Source of the DNA: Sphingomonas aerophila
GTDB taxonomy: Bacteria > Pseudomonadota > Alphaproteobacteria > Sphingomonadales > Sphingomonadaceae
Assembly (NCBI RefSeq): GCF_014199305.1
Contig: NZ_JACIJK010000001.1
Coordinates: 372,001 to 436,000 of the forward strand
DNA: 64,000 nucleotides
Direction of reading: 5' to 3'
Shown: positions 43,394 to 53,493 of the stretch, one piece after another
How the letters are laid out: the number at the start of each line of letters is the position of its first letter
How positions within the stretch are numbered: position 1 is the first letter of the stretch
Program-made: the position numbers and the translations under genes
Notes under the pieces: model-generated
Seen by the model: only the letters and a program-made list of their open reading frames with translations
Told to the model about the DNA's origin: nothing
The model's database searches: none

Positions 43394-44309
43394 CGAGAAC
43401 GAGAACGCGATCGACCCCCGGCGCGAGATGGTCCGCATTCAGTCGAACATCCTGTCGGCTGCCATCAACCCGTTCGGGGCGGAGCTGTCGCACCTGGAGC
43501 ACCTTGGCGAAGATGAGGCTAGCCGAGAGCTGATGACCGACGCCGATCCGGCCTTTTGGAGGGGACGGGCGCCGTTGCTGTTCCCCATTGTCGGGGCGCT
43601 GAGCGGCGGCGTGCTGCGCCATGACGGGCGCGACTACCCCATGGACAAGCATGGCTTCGCGCGACATTCGCTGTTCGACATTGTCGAAACCGGCGACGCG
43701 CACGCGGTGTTCGCACTGAGCGACAACGAGGAAACCCGCGCGATCTACCCCTTCGCGTTCCGGCTGGAGGTCGCATACCGGCTGGACGGGGCAACCCTGT
43801 CGATTGGGGTCACCGTTACCAATCCGGGCGATGCGCCGCTGCCCGCCAGCTTTGGTTTTCACCCCGCTTTCGCCTGGCCGCTGCCGGGCGCGGGTGAGAA
43901 GGACACTCATCGTATCACCTTCTCCGCCGACGAACCGGGCGCGTTGAAGGCGATTGCCGGCGACGGCACGATCGCTGCCGCAGAGGTGCCGAGCCCGCTG
44001 CAGGGTGGTCGTGTGCTGCATCTCAACGACGACCTGTTCGCGCACGACGCGCTGGTCTGGAACCCGGTGCACAGCCAGTCGGTCACCTACGGCGCGGAGG
44101 TCGGCCCCAAGCTGGAGATCGCCTTTCCGGACACGCCAATGCTGGGCATCTGGACTAAGCCCGGCGCGCGCTTCGTCTGTGTCGAGCCCTGGCACGGCAT
44201 CGCGGACCCCGAAGGCTATGCGGGCGAATACCGGGACAAGCCGGGGGTGTTCGTGGTGGAGCCAGGCGGTGCAAAGCACATCGGCATGAGTGTCACGCTG
44301 ACTGACTGA
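43386..44309 (+). CDS. Aldose 1-epimerase family protein (LacX-like)
   Basis: A protein of 307 residues from a GTG at 43386, or 293 from the ATG at 43428. The GTG has GGAG 8 nt upstream, while the ATG gives the usual family start (MVRIQSNILSAAINPFGAE). Family features are NPFGAELSHLEHL, FPIVGALSGG, the MDKHGFARHSLFDIV stretch with a catalytic-type His, and the VCVEPWHGIADP segment with the Glu near the end. It probably epimerises or binds a sugar. It overlaps pheT by 8 bp, but a functional link is doubtful. Confidence 0.88.
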   Translation: MADENENAIDPRREMVRIQSNILSAAINPFGAELSHLEHLGEDEASRELMTDADPAFWRGRAPLLFPIVGALSGGVLRHDGRDYPMDKHGFARHSLFDIVETGDAHAVFALSDNEETRAIYPFAFRLEVAYRLDGATLSIGVTVTNPGDAPLPASFGFHPAFAWPLPGAGEKDTHRITFSADEPGALKAIAGDGTIAAAEVPSPLQGGRVLHLNDDLFAHDALVWNPVHSQSVTYGAEVGPKLEIAFPDTPMLGIWTKPGARFVCVEPWHGIADPEGYAGEYRDKPGVFVVEPGGAKHIGMSVTLTD

Positions 44310-44434
44310 CCACCGTCGGTCCTGGCCGGAGCGGCGAGCCACCGCAACGGCCATTGATCCTGCATCTGTTTGCACCCCGTTGATCTTGTGTCCTCCATGG
44401 CTAAGCTTCTGCGGAAGGGCCGAGGGGGTTATGA

Positions 44435-46561
44435 ATGCGGGGGCATTGGGTGTTGCTGGCATGTTTGCTGGCGGGAAGCGCTGCGGGCGCGATCAGCGCG
44501 GCAGATCGCGTGAAACCGGGGCGATCCAGCCCTGACGCGGCGCCGGCCAAGCAGTTGTCCAATCGAGAGCTAAGGTACGCGCCCGCGCCCGCCTGGGTCC
44601 TCTCTCCGCCACAGGCGAGCCAGGCGCCGATACCGCCAGGCGCACCACTGCGCATGATCTATGCCGACCAGCAGGTTCGCATCGGCGCGGCAGGACAGGA
44701 GAGCCACGAGGCGTATCGCGTCAAGGTGCTCGCGCCTGAGGCGCTGGCGGCCGGCAATCTGTCGATCGTGTGGGCGCCCGCAAATGACTCGGTCACGATC
44801 AACAAGGTGGCGATCATCCGGGACGGCAAAGCCATCGATGTACTTGCCGCGCAGAAGTTTCAGGTGATCCAGCGTGAAACGAACCTGGACCAGGCAATGC
44901 TCGACGGCAATCTCACAGCCACACTGCAGACGGTCGGCTTGCAGGTCGGAGACGAGCTGGAATTCGCCGTCACCAAGGTGAGCCGGGTCGCGGACTGGGG
45001 CGAGAAGCCGCAAGGCTTTATGCAGTTCCCGCTGATGGGGGTACGCGGCGCGTGGCGGTTGAGGGTCCTTCAGCCCAAGAACAGTGGCGTCGAGTTTCGC
45101 GTGGCTGGCGACCTTCCAGCGCCAAGCATCAGCGAGAGCGCCGACGAGGTAGAGCGGGTCTATGCCGTGTCCGACCCTGCAAGTGTGATCTTGCCGGACG
45201 GGGCACCTCCTCGTTACGCATTTGTCCGGCAGGTGCAGTTCAGCGGTTATGATAGCTGGGCGGCCGTGTCGCGCAGCTTTGCCGCCCTGTATGGAAAGGC
45301 CGCAGTGCTGTCCCCGACCTCTCCGGTAAAAGCAGAGGCTGCGCGGATCGCTGCGGAGACAACGGACCCGGCGCGTCGCGCCGAGGCCGCCCTGCGCGCG
45401 GTCGAGGACCGCATCCGCTATGTGTATGTGGGGCTGGACGGCGGCAACTACCGCCCCGCGGGCGCCGACGACACGTGGCAGCGCCGGTTTGGCGACTGCA
45501 AGGCAAAGACGGTGCTGCTGATCGCCTTGCTGCGCGAACTGGGCATCGCGGCGGAACCGGTGCTGGTGTCAACCCAGGGTGGCGACGGCACAGATGCCCG
45601 GCTGCCTACCCCGGCCGTCTTCAATCACGTGCTGGTCCGCGCGACCGTCGGTGACCGCCAATACTGGATGGACGGCACTCGGCTTGGCGACCGTCGGCTT
45701 GCCGATCTGGAGACCGTACAGGCGCCATGGGCGTTGCCCCTCCGGATCGCCGGGGCGACGCTTGAGCGGGTCTCGCCTACCCCGCCGCGGTACCCCCAAC
45801 TGATCCAGGCAGTCAACATCGACGCCAGCACCGGATTCGACAAGCCAGGCAGGTACAGGGTGCAGGACACGCTGCGGGGAGATGAGATCTTCGGGATTCG
45901 CGCTCAGTTGGCGGGGGTCGCCCAGGCGGACGCGAATCGCATGCTGGCCAGCTACTGGCGCCAGCGCATGCCGGACGTCGAGCCCAGCCAGACGAGTTGG
46001 CGGTTCGATGAAGATCACCGCCTGCTGATCCTGTCCATGACCGGCGAAGGCAAGGTCGACTGGGAGGGCGACGACAAGGATGGGCATACCCATTATCTGT
46101 TCGGCGGCGGCTTTCCCCCTCCTGCCGAGATGAAGCGGCCCAAGGACCAGCCCCAGGACGCTGCCTATGCGACCGATTACCCAGCCTTCACCTGCTATGC
46201 GACGACCGTCAGGGTACCGGCCGCCGGCAAGGGGCGGCGATGGGCGTTCAACGCGAAGCCCGTCAACCGGACGCTGGGCGGCGTCGACTATTGGCGTGCT
46301 TCATCCTTCGCAAACGGTGTTGCCCAGATGGTGAAGAGCCGCCGCGTGGACGTGCGGGAGATCAGCGCTGCTGATGCTGCCGGCGTGAATGGCGCGATCA
46401 AGACTTTCGACAACAACAAATCCTATGTCTACGAAACCAAGGGGATGGGCGCGGACGTGTTCACACCCAAGGCTTCCGGGGCGACCAGCCTGGGCAGCTT
46501 TGATGATTTTGCGGGGGCCGCTCCGCCTTGCCAGGCACAGGTCGGGGGACTGGTGCGCTGA
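44435..46561 (+). CDS. Exported DUF3857/transglutaminase-like protein
   Basis: A 708-residue exported protein. The signal peptide runs MRGHWVLLACLLAGSAAGAISA. A DUF3857 domain (about 70-250) is followed by a transglutaminase-like domain with a complete catalytic triad by eye: Cys in RRFGDCKAK (about 355), His in FNHVLVRA (about 391) and Asp in WMDGT (about 408). A C-terminal beta-rich domain follows. Such proteins are common in Bacteroidetes and sphingomonads and their substrates are unknown. It is alone, 125 bp after the epimerase gene. Confidence 0.88.
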   Translation: MRGHWVLLACLLAGSAAGAISAADRVKPGRSSPDAAPAKQLSNRELRYAPAPAWVLSPPQASQAPIPPGAPLRMIYADQQVRIGAAGQESHEAYRVKVLAPEALAAGNLSIVWAPANDSVTINKVAIIRDGKAIDVLAAQKFQVIQRETNLDQAMLDGNLTATLQTVGLQVGDELEFAVTKVSRVADWGEKPQGFMQFPLMGVRGAWRLRVLQPKNSGVEFRVAGDLPAPSISESADEVERVYAVSDPASVILPDGAPPRYAFVRQVQFSGYDSWAAVSRSFAALYGKAAVLSPTSPVKAEAARIAAETTDPARRAEAALRAVEDRIRYVYVGLDGGNYRPAGADDTWQRRFGDCKAKTVLLIALLRELGIAAEPVLVSTQGGDGTDARLPTPAVFNHVLVRATVGDRQYWMDGTRLGDRRLADLETVQAPWALPLRIAGATLERVSPTPPRYPQLIQAVNIDASTGFDKPGRYRVQDTLRGDEIFGIRAQLAGVAQADANRMLASYWRQRMPDVEPSQTSWRFDEDHRLLILSMTGEGKVDWEGDDKDGHTHYLFGGGFPPPAEMKRPKDQPQDAAYATDYPAFTCYATTVRVPAAGKGRRWAFNAKPVNRTLGGVDYWRASSFANGVAQMVKSRRVDVREISAADAAGVNGAIKTFDNNKSYVYETKGMGADVFTPKASGATSLGSFDDFAGAAPPCQAQVGGLVR

Positions 46562-46709
46562 CGGCGGCAAGGGACGCGTCGCCTCGGTTGGACCTGCCCC
46601 TCGCTTTGAAGACGTCACACTGTCCTACACGGCGCTGATCTGGCATGGCGTGCGCCGTGCACGCTCCCTATCTTTCGTTCAGCTAGCGCCCCTGGCGCAT
46701 CCTCAAGTG

Positions 46710-46737
46710 GAGAGCGCACCCGCAGCTCTCCCCTTTA
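46710..46737 (+). terminator. Hairpin between the DUF3857 gene and prfC
   Basis: GGAGAGC (46710-46716) pairs with GCTCTCC (46726-46732) around a 9-nt loop, followed by CCTTT. It could end the upstream transcript. A leader element of prfC is the alternative, since prfC starts 46 bp downstream. Confidence 0.45.
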
Positions 46738-46777
46738 GCCATTACACCTGTCCCAACCTCACCCGATCGGCCCTCGA

Positions 46778-48298
46778 ATGACTTCTCCCCGTCGCACCTT
46801 TGCGATCATTTCCCACCCAGACGCCGGCAAGACGACCCTGACCGAGAAGCTGCTGTATGTCGGCGGCGCGATCCACCTGGCGGGCGAGGTCAAGGCGCGC
46901 GGGCAGAACCGGCGTGCGCGGTCGGACTGGATGAAGATCGAGCAGCAGCGCGGAATCTCTGTCACGTCCTCGGTGATGACGTTCGAGAAGGACGGGGTCA
47001 CGTACAACCTGCTCGACACGCCAGGGCACGAAGACTTCTCAGAGGACACCTACCGCACGCTGACCGCAGTCGACTCGGCGGTAATGGTGATCGACGCCGC
47101 GCGCGGGATCGAGGCGCAGACGCGCAAGCTGTTCGAAGTATGCCGACTGCGTTCGGTGCCGATCATCACCTTCATCAACAAGGTGGATCGCGAGGGCCGC
47201 TCACCCTTCGAACTGCTCGACGAGATCGCTGACATCCTGGCGCTGGACGTCACGCCGATGAACTGGCCGATCGGCATGGGTGGCGAGTTCGAGGGCATCA
47301 TGGACTTGAAGTCCAACCGGATCAGCCGGCCCGATGGCGACAGCCGCACCTTTCAGGGCCGCACCGACGAGGCCGCTTTGTCCGACCGCTTTGCCGAGGA
47401 GGTAGAGCTGGCGCAGGGCGGCTATGCCGATTTCGACCCGGAGGCGTACCGCCATGGCGACCTGACGCCCGTTTACTTCGGCTCCGCGCTCAAGGATTTC
47501 GGGCCGGCCGAGCTGATCGCGGCGCTGGCCGACTTCGCGCCGTCGCCCCGGCCACAGCCTGCCGAGCCTGCCCCGGTTGCGCCGGAGAACAAGGAAGTGA
47601 CCGGCTTCGTGTTCAAGGTGCAAGCGAACATGGACCCGCAGCATCGCGACCGGATCGCGTTCATGCGGCTGTGTTCTGGTACGTTCAAGCGCGGCATGAA
47701 GCTGACGCCAACGGGGCATGGCAAGCCGATCGCGGTACATTCGCCCATCCTGTTCTTTGCGCAGGATCGTGAGATCGCGGACGAGGCGTTTCCAGGCGAC
47801 ATCATCGGTATTCCGAACCACGGCACGCTGCGCGTGGGCGACACGCTGAGCGAGCGCGCTGAGGTGCGCTTCACCGGCCTGCCGAACTTCGCGCCGGAAA
47901 TCCTGCGGCGCGTCGCGCTGAAAGACCCGACCAAGACGAAGCAGCTTCGCAAGGCGCTCGACGACATGGCCGAGGAGGGCGTGACCCAGGTCTTCTATCC
48001 CGAGATCGGATCGAACTGGATCATCGGCGTGGTCGGGCAGTTGCAGCTCGACGTTCTGCTCAGCCGGCTGGATGCGGAGTACAAGGTTGCGGCCGTGCTC
48101 GAACCCGCCCCGTTCGACACCGCGCGCTGGATCGCGGGCGACGCGGCGGACCTCAAGGACTTCGCCGACCTCAACCGCGCTTCCATGGCCAGGGACCGCG
48201 ACAACAACCCAGTGTTCCTGGCCAAGTCGGCGTGGGAGGTCGGCTATATCGCCGACCGTTATTCCAAGGTGCGATTCCTGGCCACGCGCGAGCGGTAA
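46778..48298 (+). CDS. prfC: Peptide chain release factor 3
   Basis: Translational GTPase of 506 residues that recycles RF1 and RF2. It has the G1 motif SHPDAGKTTLTEKLL (residues 12-26), the switch II DTPGHEDFSEDTYRTL (about 74-89) and NKVD (about 130-133), plus the RF3-specific QQRGISVTSSVM. The length is close to the E. coli protein. It is convergent with the MFS gene, 9 bp apart. Confidence 0.97.
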   Translation: MTSPRRTFAIISHPDAGKTTLTEKLLYVGGAIHLAGEVKARGQNRRARSDWMKIEQQRGISVTSSVMTFEKDGVTYNLLDTPGHEDFSEDTYRTLTAVDSAVMVIDAARGIEAQTRKLFEVCRLRSVPIITFINKVDREGRSPFELLDEIADILALDVTPMNWPIGMGGEFEGIMDLKSNRISRPDGDSRTFQGRTDEAALSDRFAEEVELAQGGYADFDPEAYRHGDLTPVYFGSALKDFGPAELIAALADFAPSPRPQPAEPAPVAPENKEVTGFVFKVQANMDPQHRDRIAFMRLCSGTFKRGMKLTPTGHGKPIAVHSPILFFAQDREIADEAFPGDIIGIPNHGTLRVGDTLSERAEVRFTGLPNFAPEILRRVALKDPTKTKQLRKALDDMAEEGVTQVFYPEIGSNWIIGVVGQLQLDVLLSRLDAEYKVAAVLEPAPFDTARWIAGDAADLKDFADLNRASMARDRDNNPVFLAKSAWEVGYIADRYSKVRFLATRER

Positions 48299-48307
48299 GT
48301 CGGCGGG

Positions 48308-49579
48308 TTAGTCCTCTGCCTCGATCCAGTCGCGCTTCATGGGCCGGATCGCCAACAGCGCCAGGACAGCGGCGACAAGGTACAGGCAGACGCCGATCAT
48401 TGCTGCGAAACCGAGCGACTGGTCGCCATGGGTCGCCTTCAGCGCCACGGAGAGCGCACCCATCGCCCACGGACCAATGCCGAGGCCCAGCAGGTTGTTG
48501 ATCAGCAGGAACGTGCCCGACGCGCCTGCCCGCATGTTCGAGGGCGCCAGATGCTGCGCGGCGGTGATGATCGGGCCCAGCCACAGCGTGTTGAGCGCGT
48601 TGGGGATCAACAGGATGCACCAGGCAAGCAGCGGGTTCGGCGTCATGAAGCCGAGGATAAAGGTAGGCGCTGCGATCACCCAGGCGATTGCGGGCACGCG
48701 CGCGTACCAGGCCCGATCCCGCCGGGCGAGCCGGTCGGACACAACCCCGCCGAGGAAAATGCCGAGCGAACCCCCGATCAGCAGCAAGGCGCCCATGAAC
48801 TGGCCAACCTTGACCAGCTCGTTAGACGCCGTCCAACCGAACTGCACCGCGATGATCTTGGGCGCCCAGAGCGCGAGGCCATAGCCCGCCATCGAGCTGC
48901 ACCCGGCGCTGATCGACAACAGCCAGTAAGCAGGCTTGCGAATCAGGATCGGGATCACGGCCGCGGCTGATTGAGCGCCGGCCGCCCTGACGATGGGCGG
49001 GTAACGGTCCCGCACCAGCCACAGGAACACCGGCGCGATCAGGATGCCGGCCACGCCCATGACGATAAAGGCCGCCTGCCAGTTGACGGCCTGGGCGATC
49101 ACGGCGCCGAGCAGCACGCCGAGGCCAAGGCCGATGGGGATGCCCATCGAATAGATCGCAATGGCGCGCGCGCGTCGCTCGACCGGAAAATAGTCGGCGA
49201 TCAGCGCGTAAGAGGGGGCAACGCCGCCTGCCTCACCGACGCCCACGCCCAAGCGGTACAGGAAGAGTTGCCAGAAGCCAGTGGCGGTACCGCACAGCGC
49301 GGTGAAGCCGCTCCACACGACCAGCGACCCGGCAATCACGCGAGTCCTGCCGATCCGATCGGCCAGCAGGGCCAGCGGCACGCCCAGCACGGAATAGAGC
49401 AGGGCAAAGGCGGTGCCCCCGATCGCCCCGAACTGCGCATCGTTGAGGTTCAGGCTGGCCTGGATAGGCTTTGCCAGGATGCCGAGGATCTGCCGATCGA
49501 GGAAGTTGAAGGTGTAAACCACCATCAGCATTGCCAGCACGAGCGTGGCTGGCCGCTGGCTCGCACGCGAGTCGGTCAT
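48308..49579 (-). CDS. MFS transporter, spinster-like
   Basis: Inner membrane protein of 423 residues with about 12 membrane segments. Features are FNFLDRQILGILAKPI (TM1, about 24-39), LLADRIGRTRVIAGSL (the loop 2-3 motif) and GVGEAGGVAPSYALIADYFP (about 114-133). These match the spinster-type branch, common in sphingomonads. The substrate is unknown; related proteins export sphingolipids, sugars or drugs. It lies upstream of a MerR gene on the same strand with a 62-bp gap. Confidence 0.92.
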   Translation of the reverse strand: MTDSRASQRPATLVLAMLMVVYTFNFLDRQILGILAKPIQASLNLNDAQFGAIGGTAFALLYSVLGVPLALLADRIGRTRVIAGSLVVWSGFTALCGTATGFWQLFLYRLGVGVGEAGGVAPSYALIADYFPVERRARAIAIYSMGIPIGLGLGVLLGAVIAQAVNWQAAFIVMGVAGILIAPVFLWLVRDRYPPIVRAAGAQSAAAVIPILIRKPAYWLLSISAGCSSMAGYGLALWAPKIIAVQFGWTASNELVKVGQFMGALLLIGGSLGIFLGGVVSDRLARRDRAWYARVPAIAWVIAAPTFILGFMTPNPLLAWCILLIPNALNTLWLGPIITAAQHLAPSNMRAGASGTFLLINNLLGLGIGPWAMGALSVALKATHGDQSLGFAAMIGVCLYLVAAVLALLAIRPMKRDWIEAED

Positions 49580-49641
49580 GATCCTCTCCCCTTGTTGCCC
49601 CGATCATGGCTGATCCGGGGCGCGGGGTGAAGCGCTGGCGC

Positions 49642-50037
49642 TCAGGCCTTGGCGGGATCGTCGTCGACCAGCGCCTGCGCCAGCAGGTCGCGGATGGCGC
49701 GCAGGGCCGTTACAGTCTCGTCGGGCGCCGTTGCCGGGGCGCCCGGCGCGGGGGCCTGTGTCGCCGGCGCGCTTGGGCTGGGCGGGGTGCCGGTTGAAAG
49801 TAATTGCTGGACGCCGCGCACGGTATAGCCGTCACGGTTCAACCATTGGTCGATGCGCCGGACCAATGCCACATCCTCGGCACGGTAATATCGGCGGCCT
49901 CCCGCACGGGTCAGCGGCTTCAGCTGCGGGAACCGCGTTTCCCAATAGCGCAGCACATGCTGGGGCAGCCCCGTATCCCGGGACAACTCACCGATGGTGC
50001 GGAACGCGCCCTCCGCCTTCGAGGGCGACGCTGGCAT
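49642..50037 (-). CDS. MerR family transcriptional regulator
   Basis: A 131-residue regulator. The helix-turn-helix and wing region has TIGELSRDTGLPQHVLRYWETRFPQLKPLTRAGGRRYYR in order (about residues 13-52, quoted here in its parts: YWETRFP, AGGRRYYR). A Pro/Ala linker (about 86-108) and a short helix follow. No effector-binding domain is present. The ATG at 50037 is chosen; the ORF from 50058 would need a TTG start. Its place after ihfA is the usual one in alphaproteobacteria. Confidence 0.9.
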   Translation of the reverse strand: MPASPSKAEGAFRTIGELSRDTGLPQHVLRYWETRFPQLKPLTRAGGRRYYRAEDVALVRRIDQWLNRDGYTVRGVQQLLSTGTPPSPSAPATQAPAPGAPATAPDETVTALRAIRDLLAQALVDDDPAKA

Positions 50038-50044
50038 ACCGAAT

Positions 50045-50344
50045 TCAGCCGGCCGCAACGATGCGGTCGCGCATCATCTGGCTTGCGCGGAAGGTGAGCA
50101 CACGGCGAGGGGCAATCGGCACTTCCACGCCGGTCTTGGGATTGCGACCGACCCGCTCACCCTTGTCGCGCAGCACAAAGGTGCCGAAACCGGAGATCTT
50201 GACGTTCTCACCCCGGGAAAGCGCTTCGCACATTTCCTTGAGCACCTGCTCCACGATCTTCGACGAGTCGGCGCGGCTAAGTCCCACCTCGCGGTGCAAC
50301 GCCTCGGCCAGGTCGGCACGGGTCAATGTCCCGGCGTCGCTCAT
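50045..50344 (-). CDS. ihfA: Integration host factor alpha subunit
   Basis: A 99-residue DNA-bending protein. It has the HU/IHF fold with [17 protein letters not shown] near the start and the DNA arm [14 protein letters not shown] (about 66-79), where the Pro intercalates. The [15 protein letters not shown] signature assigns it to IhfA rather than HU. It lies between fabH and merR in the rpmF-plsX-fabH-ihfA-merR operon. Confidence 0.96.
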   Translation of the reverse strand: MSDAGTLTRADLAEALHREVGLSRADSSKIVEQVLKEMCEALSRGENVKISGFGTFVLRDKGERVGRNPKTGVEVPIAPRRVLTFRASQMMRDRIVAAG

Positions 50345-50426
50345 GAGCAGTTCTCCCCCTTAGCTGCGGCGGCAAGCCTACATGACCGCTCCGCGGATCG
50401 GAAGGCCTTATAACACCGGCGATTGT

Positions 50427-51395
50427 TCAGTAACGAAGCACTGCCGCACCCCAGGTAAAACCCCCGCCCATCGCTTCGAGCACGACGATGTCGCCGGGCT
50501 TCACGCGGCCGTCCCGCACCGCAACATCGAGCGCGAGCGGTACGGAAGCGGCAGACGTGTTGGCGTGGCGATCGACGGTCACCACGACCTTGTCAGGCGC
50601 CAAGCCAAGCTTGCGTGCTGTCGCGTCCAGGATGCGGGCGTTTGCCTGGTGCGGCACGACCCAGTCGACGTCGTCCGCGGCCAGGCCCGCAATGCCGAGC
50701 GATTCGGTCATGACCGCCGACAGGTTGGTGACGGCGTGGCGAAACACCTCGCGCCCCTTCATCCGCAGCTTGCCAACAGTGCCGGTCGTGGATGGGCCGC
50801 CATCGACGTACAAAAGATCGTTGTAGCGGCCGTCCGAATGGAGGCGGGTTGCGAGGATCCCGCGTCCGCCCTCCGCCTCGCTCTCCTGGCCTTCGAGAAC
50901 GATCGCGCCAGCGCCATCGCCAAACAGCACGCAGGTTGTGCGGTCGTTCCAGTCGAGGATGCGGCTGAACGTCTCGGCCCCGATCACCAGGGCCCGGCGG
51001 TGAACTCCCGTCCGCAGCATCGAATCGGCGACCTGAACCGCGTAAAGGAAGCCCGAGCAGACGGCCGCAACATCGAACGCGACACAATCGGTGGCGCCCA
51101 GCATCGCCTGCACCTTGGTGGCGGTGGCTGGAAAGGTCTGGTCCGGTGTTGCGGTTGCTAGGACGATCAAGTCGATGTCGTCCGGCACGCGCCCGGCCGC
51201 CTCGAGCGCGGCACGGGCGGCGTCGGTGGCGAGCGTTCCGGTGGTTTCGCCCTCGCCCGCGAGGTGGCGGAACCGAATGCCGGTCCGTTCGACGATCCAT
51301 TCGTCACTGGTGTCGACCTGTTCCGCCAGTTCCGCGTTCGACACGCGGCGGGCGGGCAGGGCAGAACCGGTGCCGGTGATTACCGCGCGGATCAC
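50427..51395 (-). CDS. fabH: Beta-ketoacyl-ACP synthase III
   Basis: A 322-residue enzyme that starts fatty acid synthesis by condensing acetyl-CoA with malonyl-ACP. The catalytic triad is present: Cys113 ([10 protein letters not shown]), His249 ([10 protein letters not shown]) and Asn279 (RHANTSAAS). The start is GTG and overlaps the plsX stop as GTGA. The length is normal. It is followed by ihfA after 82 bp. Confidence 0.97.
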   Translation of the reverse strand: MIRAVITGTGSALPARRVSNAELAEQVDTSDEWIVERTGIRFRHLAGEGETTGTLATDAARAALEAAGRVPDDIDLIVLATATPDQTFPATATKVQAMLGATDCVAFDVAAVCSGFLYAVQVADSMLRTGVHRRALVIGAETFSRILDWNDRTTCVLFGDGAGAIVLEGQESEAEGGRGILATRLHSDGRYNDLLYVDGGPSTTGTVGKLRMKGREVFRHAVTNLSAVMTESLGIAGLAADDVDWVVPHQANARILDATARKLGLAPDKVVVTVDRHANTSAASVPLALDVAVRDGRVKPGDIVVLEAMGGGFTWGAAVLRY

Positions 51396-52426
51396 GCGGC
51401 CTCCGCCGGGGTGATCGTCGCCAGGTCCTGGGCGATGCGCCGCGTCAGGTCGGCGCGCACCATTTTGGCGGCATTGCTGATCGCCGTCGCGACGCCGAGT
51501 TCGGTCGCCCCGCCATGGCTCTTCACCACGATGCCGTTCAGGCCGAGAAAAACGGCGCCGTTGTGCACATTGGGATCGAGGTGGTGACGCAGCAGCTCCG
51601 TTGCGGGGCGCGAGATCAGGAAGCCGATCTTGGACCGGACGGATGAGGAAAAGGCGCGCTTGAGCAGGTCGGCGACGAAGCGCGCGGTGCCCTCGGCGGT
51701 TTTAAGCGCGATGTTGCCGGAAAAGCCGTCACATACGATCACGTCGACATCGCCGCGCGACAGGCGGTCGCCCTCGACGAACCCGTCGAAGCGCATCGGC
51801 AGGCCCGTCGCGTTGCGCAGCGTCTGCGCAGCGTCGCGGATCACGTCCGTGCCCTTCTGGTCTTCCGACCCGATGTTGAGCAGCGCGACGCGGGGTGTTT
51901 CGAGATCCAGGATCGCGCGGGCGTACACGGCGCCCATGACAGCGAACTGGACGAGGTTGCGCGCGTCCACTTCCGTGTTCGCGCCCAGGTCGAGCATGAT
52001 CACGTCATTATCGCCGAGCGTCGGCAGCGGAGCGGCAAGTGCGGGGCGATCGATGCCCGGCAGGGTGCGCAGCGCGAGCTTCGCCATCGCCATCATCGCA
52101 CCGGTGTTGCCAGACGATACCGCAGCGGCGGCACGGCCCTGCTTCACCAAGTCGATCGCCACGCCCATCGACGTGGTGCGCGCGCGCCGAATCGCCTGAC
52201 TGGGCTTGTCCTCTGCGCCGACGCGGTCGGGCGCATGGACGATTTCCGCGTTCGCGGTCAGACCGGGATGCGCAGACAGGCCCTCGCGGATAGCGGCCTC
52301 GTCACCCACCAGCAGGAAGCGGAAATCTTCGAACCGGCGACGTGCCTGGGCGACACCCGCAAGCATCACCGATAGCCCCTTGTCGCCGCCCATTGCATCG
52401 ACGGCGATCCAGGAGGGTGCGGTCAT
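51392..52426 (-). CDS. plsX: Phosphate acyltransferase PlsX
   Basis: A 344-residue enzyme that makes acyl-phosphate from acyl-ACP for phospholipid synthesis. It begins [16 protein letters not shown] after MTAPSW, and has [17 protein letters not shown] (about 104-120), [21 protein letters not shown] and [16 protein letters not shown], all typical. The ATG at 52426 is preferred to the TTG at 52441 and has GAGG nearby. It overlaps fabH by 4 bp and follows rpmF. Confidence 0.97.
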   Translation of the reverse strand: MTAPSWIAVDAMGGDKGLSVMLAGVAQARRRFEDFRFLLVGDEAAIREGLSAHPGLTANAEIVHAPDRVGAEDKPSQAIRRARTTSMGVAIDLVKQGRAAAAVSSGNTGAMMAMAKLALRTLPGIDRPALAAPLPTLGDNDVIMLDLGANTEVDARNLVQFAVMGAVYARAILDLETPRVALLNIGSEDQKGTDVIRDAAQTLRNATGLPMRFDGFVEGDRLSRGDVDVIVCDGFSGNIALKTAEGTARFVADLLKRAFSSSVRSKIGFLISRPATELLRHHLDPNVHNGAVFLGLNGIVVKSHGGATELGVATAISNAAKMVRADLTRRIAQDLATITPAEAA

Positions 52427-52456
52427 AGCCTCATTGCTCAATCAAACGGGAGGAGA

Positions 52457-52636
52457 TCAGCCCTCAACCGAGACGATCTCGCGGCCGTTATAGTGGCCGC
52501 ACGCGGTGCACAGGTTGTGCGGACGCTTCAGCTCGCCACAGTTCGGGCATTCGTGGAATGCCGCGATCGTCAGCGAGTCGTGGCCGCGACGCATGCCGCG
52601 CTTGGAAGGGGAGGTCTTTCGCTTGGGGACGGCCAT
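52457..52636 (-). CDS. rpmF: Large ribosomal subunit protein L32
   Basis: A 59-residue basic protein starting [19 protein letters not shown], the standard L32 start. It has a zinc ribbon with Cys30, Cys33, Cys43 and Cys46 (CPNC and CTAC). It is the first gene of the rpmF-plsX-fabH-ihfA-merR operon, 30 bp before plsX. It is a short but unambiguous gene. Confidence 0.97.
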   Translation of the reverse strand: MAVPKRKTSPSKRGMRRGHDSLTIAAFHECPNCGELKRPHNLCTACGHYNGREIVSVEG

Positions 52637-52975
52637 CTCGGCACCTTAGCCTTTGAACAAATCAACAAGGGGACGAACCCGGACACCGCCGGCGAGACCG
52701 ATCGAAACCGGCCGCGCTGGCACAAGGCGGCCGGACGCATCGCGAAGCGTGGCGCTATAGCGATATTCGGCCGGGTTGCAAGCGGCTGGAGAGACAGGAT
52801 GAGGTCAGCCAGTCCCGGGTCAGACCGGGGTTGGCGGGAACGGAACGCGTTACGACGCCCGGGTGCCCCGACGCGCCGTTGCAAACATCCCGGTTTATAG
52901 CGGCAGAACTGCCTTGTAGAACAGGCGGTGACCACTGCGCAAACCTGCGTGGGGCAGGGCCGTGGGGAGGAGTGC
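52637..52975. other. Intergenic gap of 339 bp, no gene seen
   Basis: Between the divergent rpmF and DUF1697 genes. It must hold promoters for the rpmF operon and for the DUF1697 gene. No tRNA, no conserved ORF and no EcfG motif was seen. Confidence 0.5.
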
Positions 52976-53485
52976 ATGACGACGTTTGTGGCGTTGTTGC
53001 GGGCGGTGAACGTGGGTGGGACCGGCAAGCTCGCCATGGCGGACCTGAAGCAACTATGCGCCTCATGCGGCTTCACCGACGTGCAGACCTACATCGCCAG
53101 CGGCAACGTCGTATTCGATACGGCGCTGCCGGAGGCGGCGGTAAAGAGCGCTCTGGAAGCAGCGCTCGCCGCCCATGTTGGCACCTCGATGCCGGTCATG
53201 GTGCGCTCAGCCGACGAAATTGCAGCGGTTCGGGACGCCAATCCTTTCCCCGACGCCAATCCGAGTCGCACGGTGGCCATATTCCTGGATGCGCCCCCGC
53301 CGGCCGATTCGCTGGAGAGCCTGGTCGCGCCGGATGGCGAGCAGGTGATGCTGGGTGCGCGAGAGATCTTCATCGCCTATGGCGAATCAATGGGCCGGTC
53401 GAAGCTGCGCCTGCCGGCAGCAGCCGGCGGAACCGCGCGCAACATGAACACGGTCGCCAAGCTCGCGGCCATGGCGGCGCGCTGA
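52976..53485 (+). CDS. DUF1697 family protein
   Basis: A 169-residue soluble protein of the DUF1697 family. It starts MTTFVALLRAVNVGGTGKLAM, with the YIASGNVVF strand (about 39-47), NPFPDANPSRTVAIF (about 84-98) and MGRSKLRLP near the end. Function is unknown. The ATG at 52976 has GGGGAGG upstream and gives the standard family start. It is convergent with the MBL gene, 8 bp apart. Confidence 0.92.
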   Translation: MTTFVALLRAVNVGGTGKLAMADLKQLCASCGFTDVQTYIASGNVVFDTALPEAAVKSALEAALAAHVGTSMPVMVRSADEIAAVRDANPFPDANPSRTVAIFLDAPPPADSLESLVAPDGEQVMLGAREIFIAYGESMGRSKLRLPAAAGGTARNMNTVAKLAAMAAR

Positions 53486-53493
53486 CCGGCAGC

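Noticed and set aside
52637..52975. A hidden tRNA or small gene in the rpmF/DUF1697 gap
   Set aside because: No cloverleaf, no T-loop GTTCRA and no ORF with a ribosome binding site was found.
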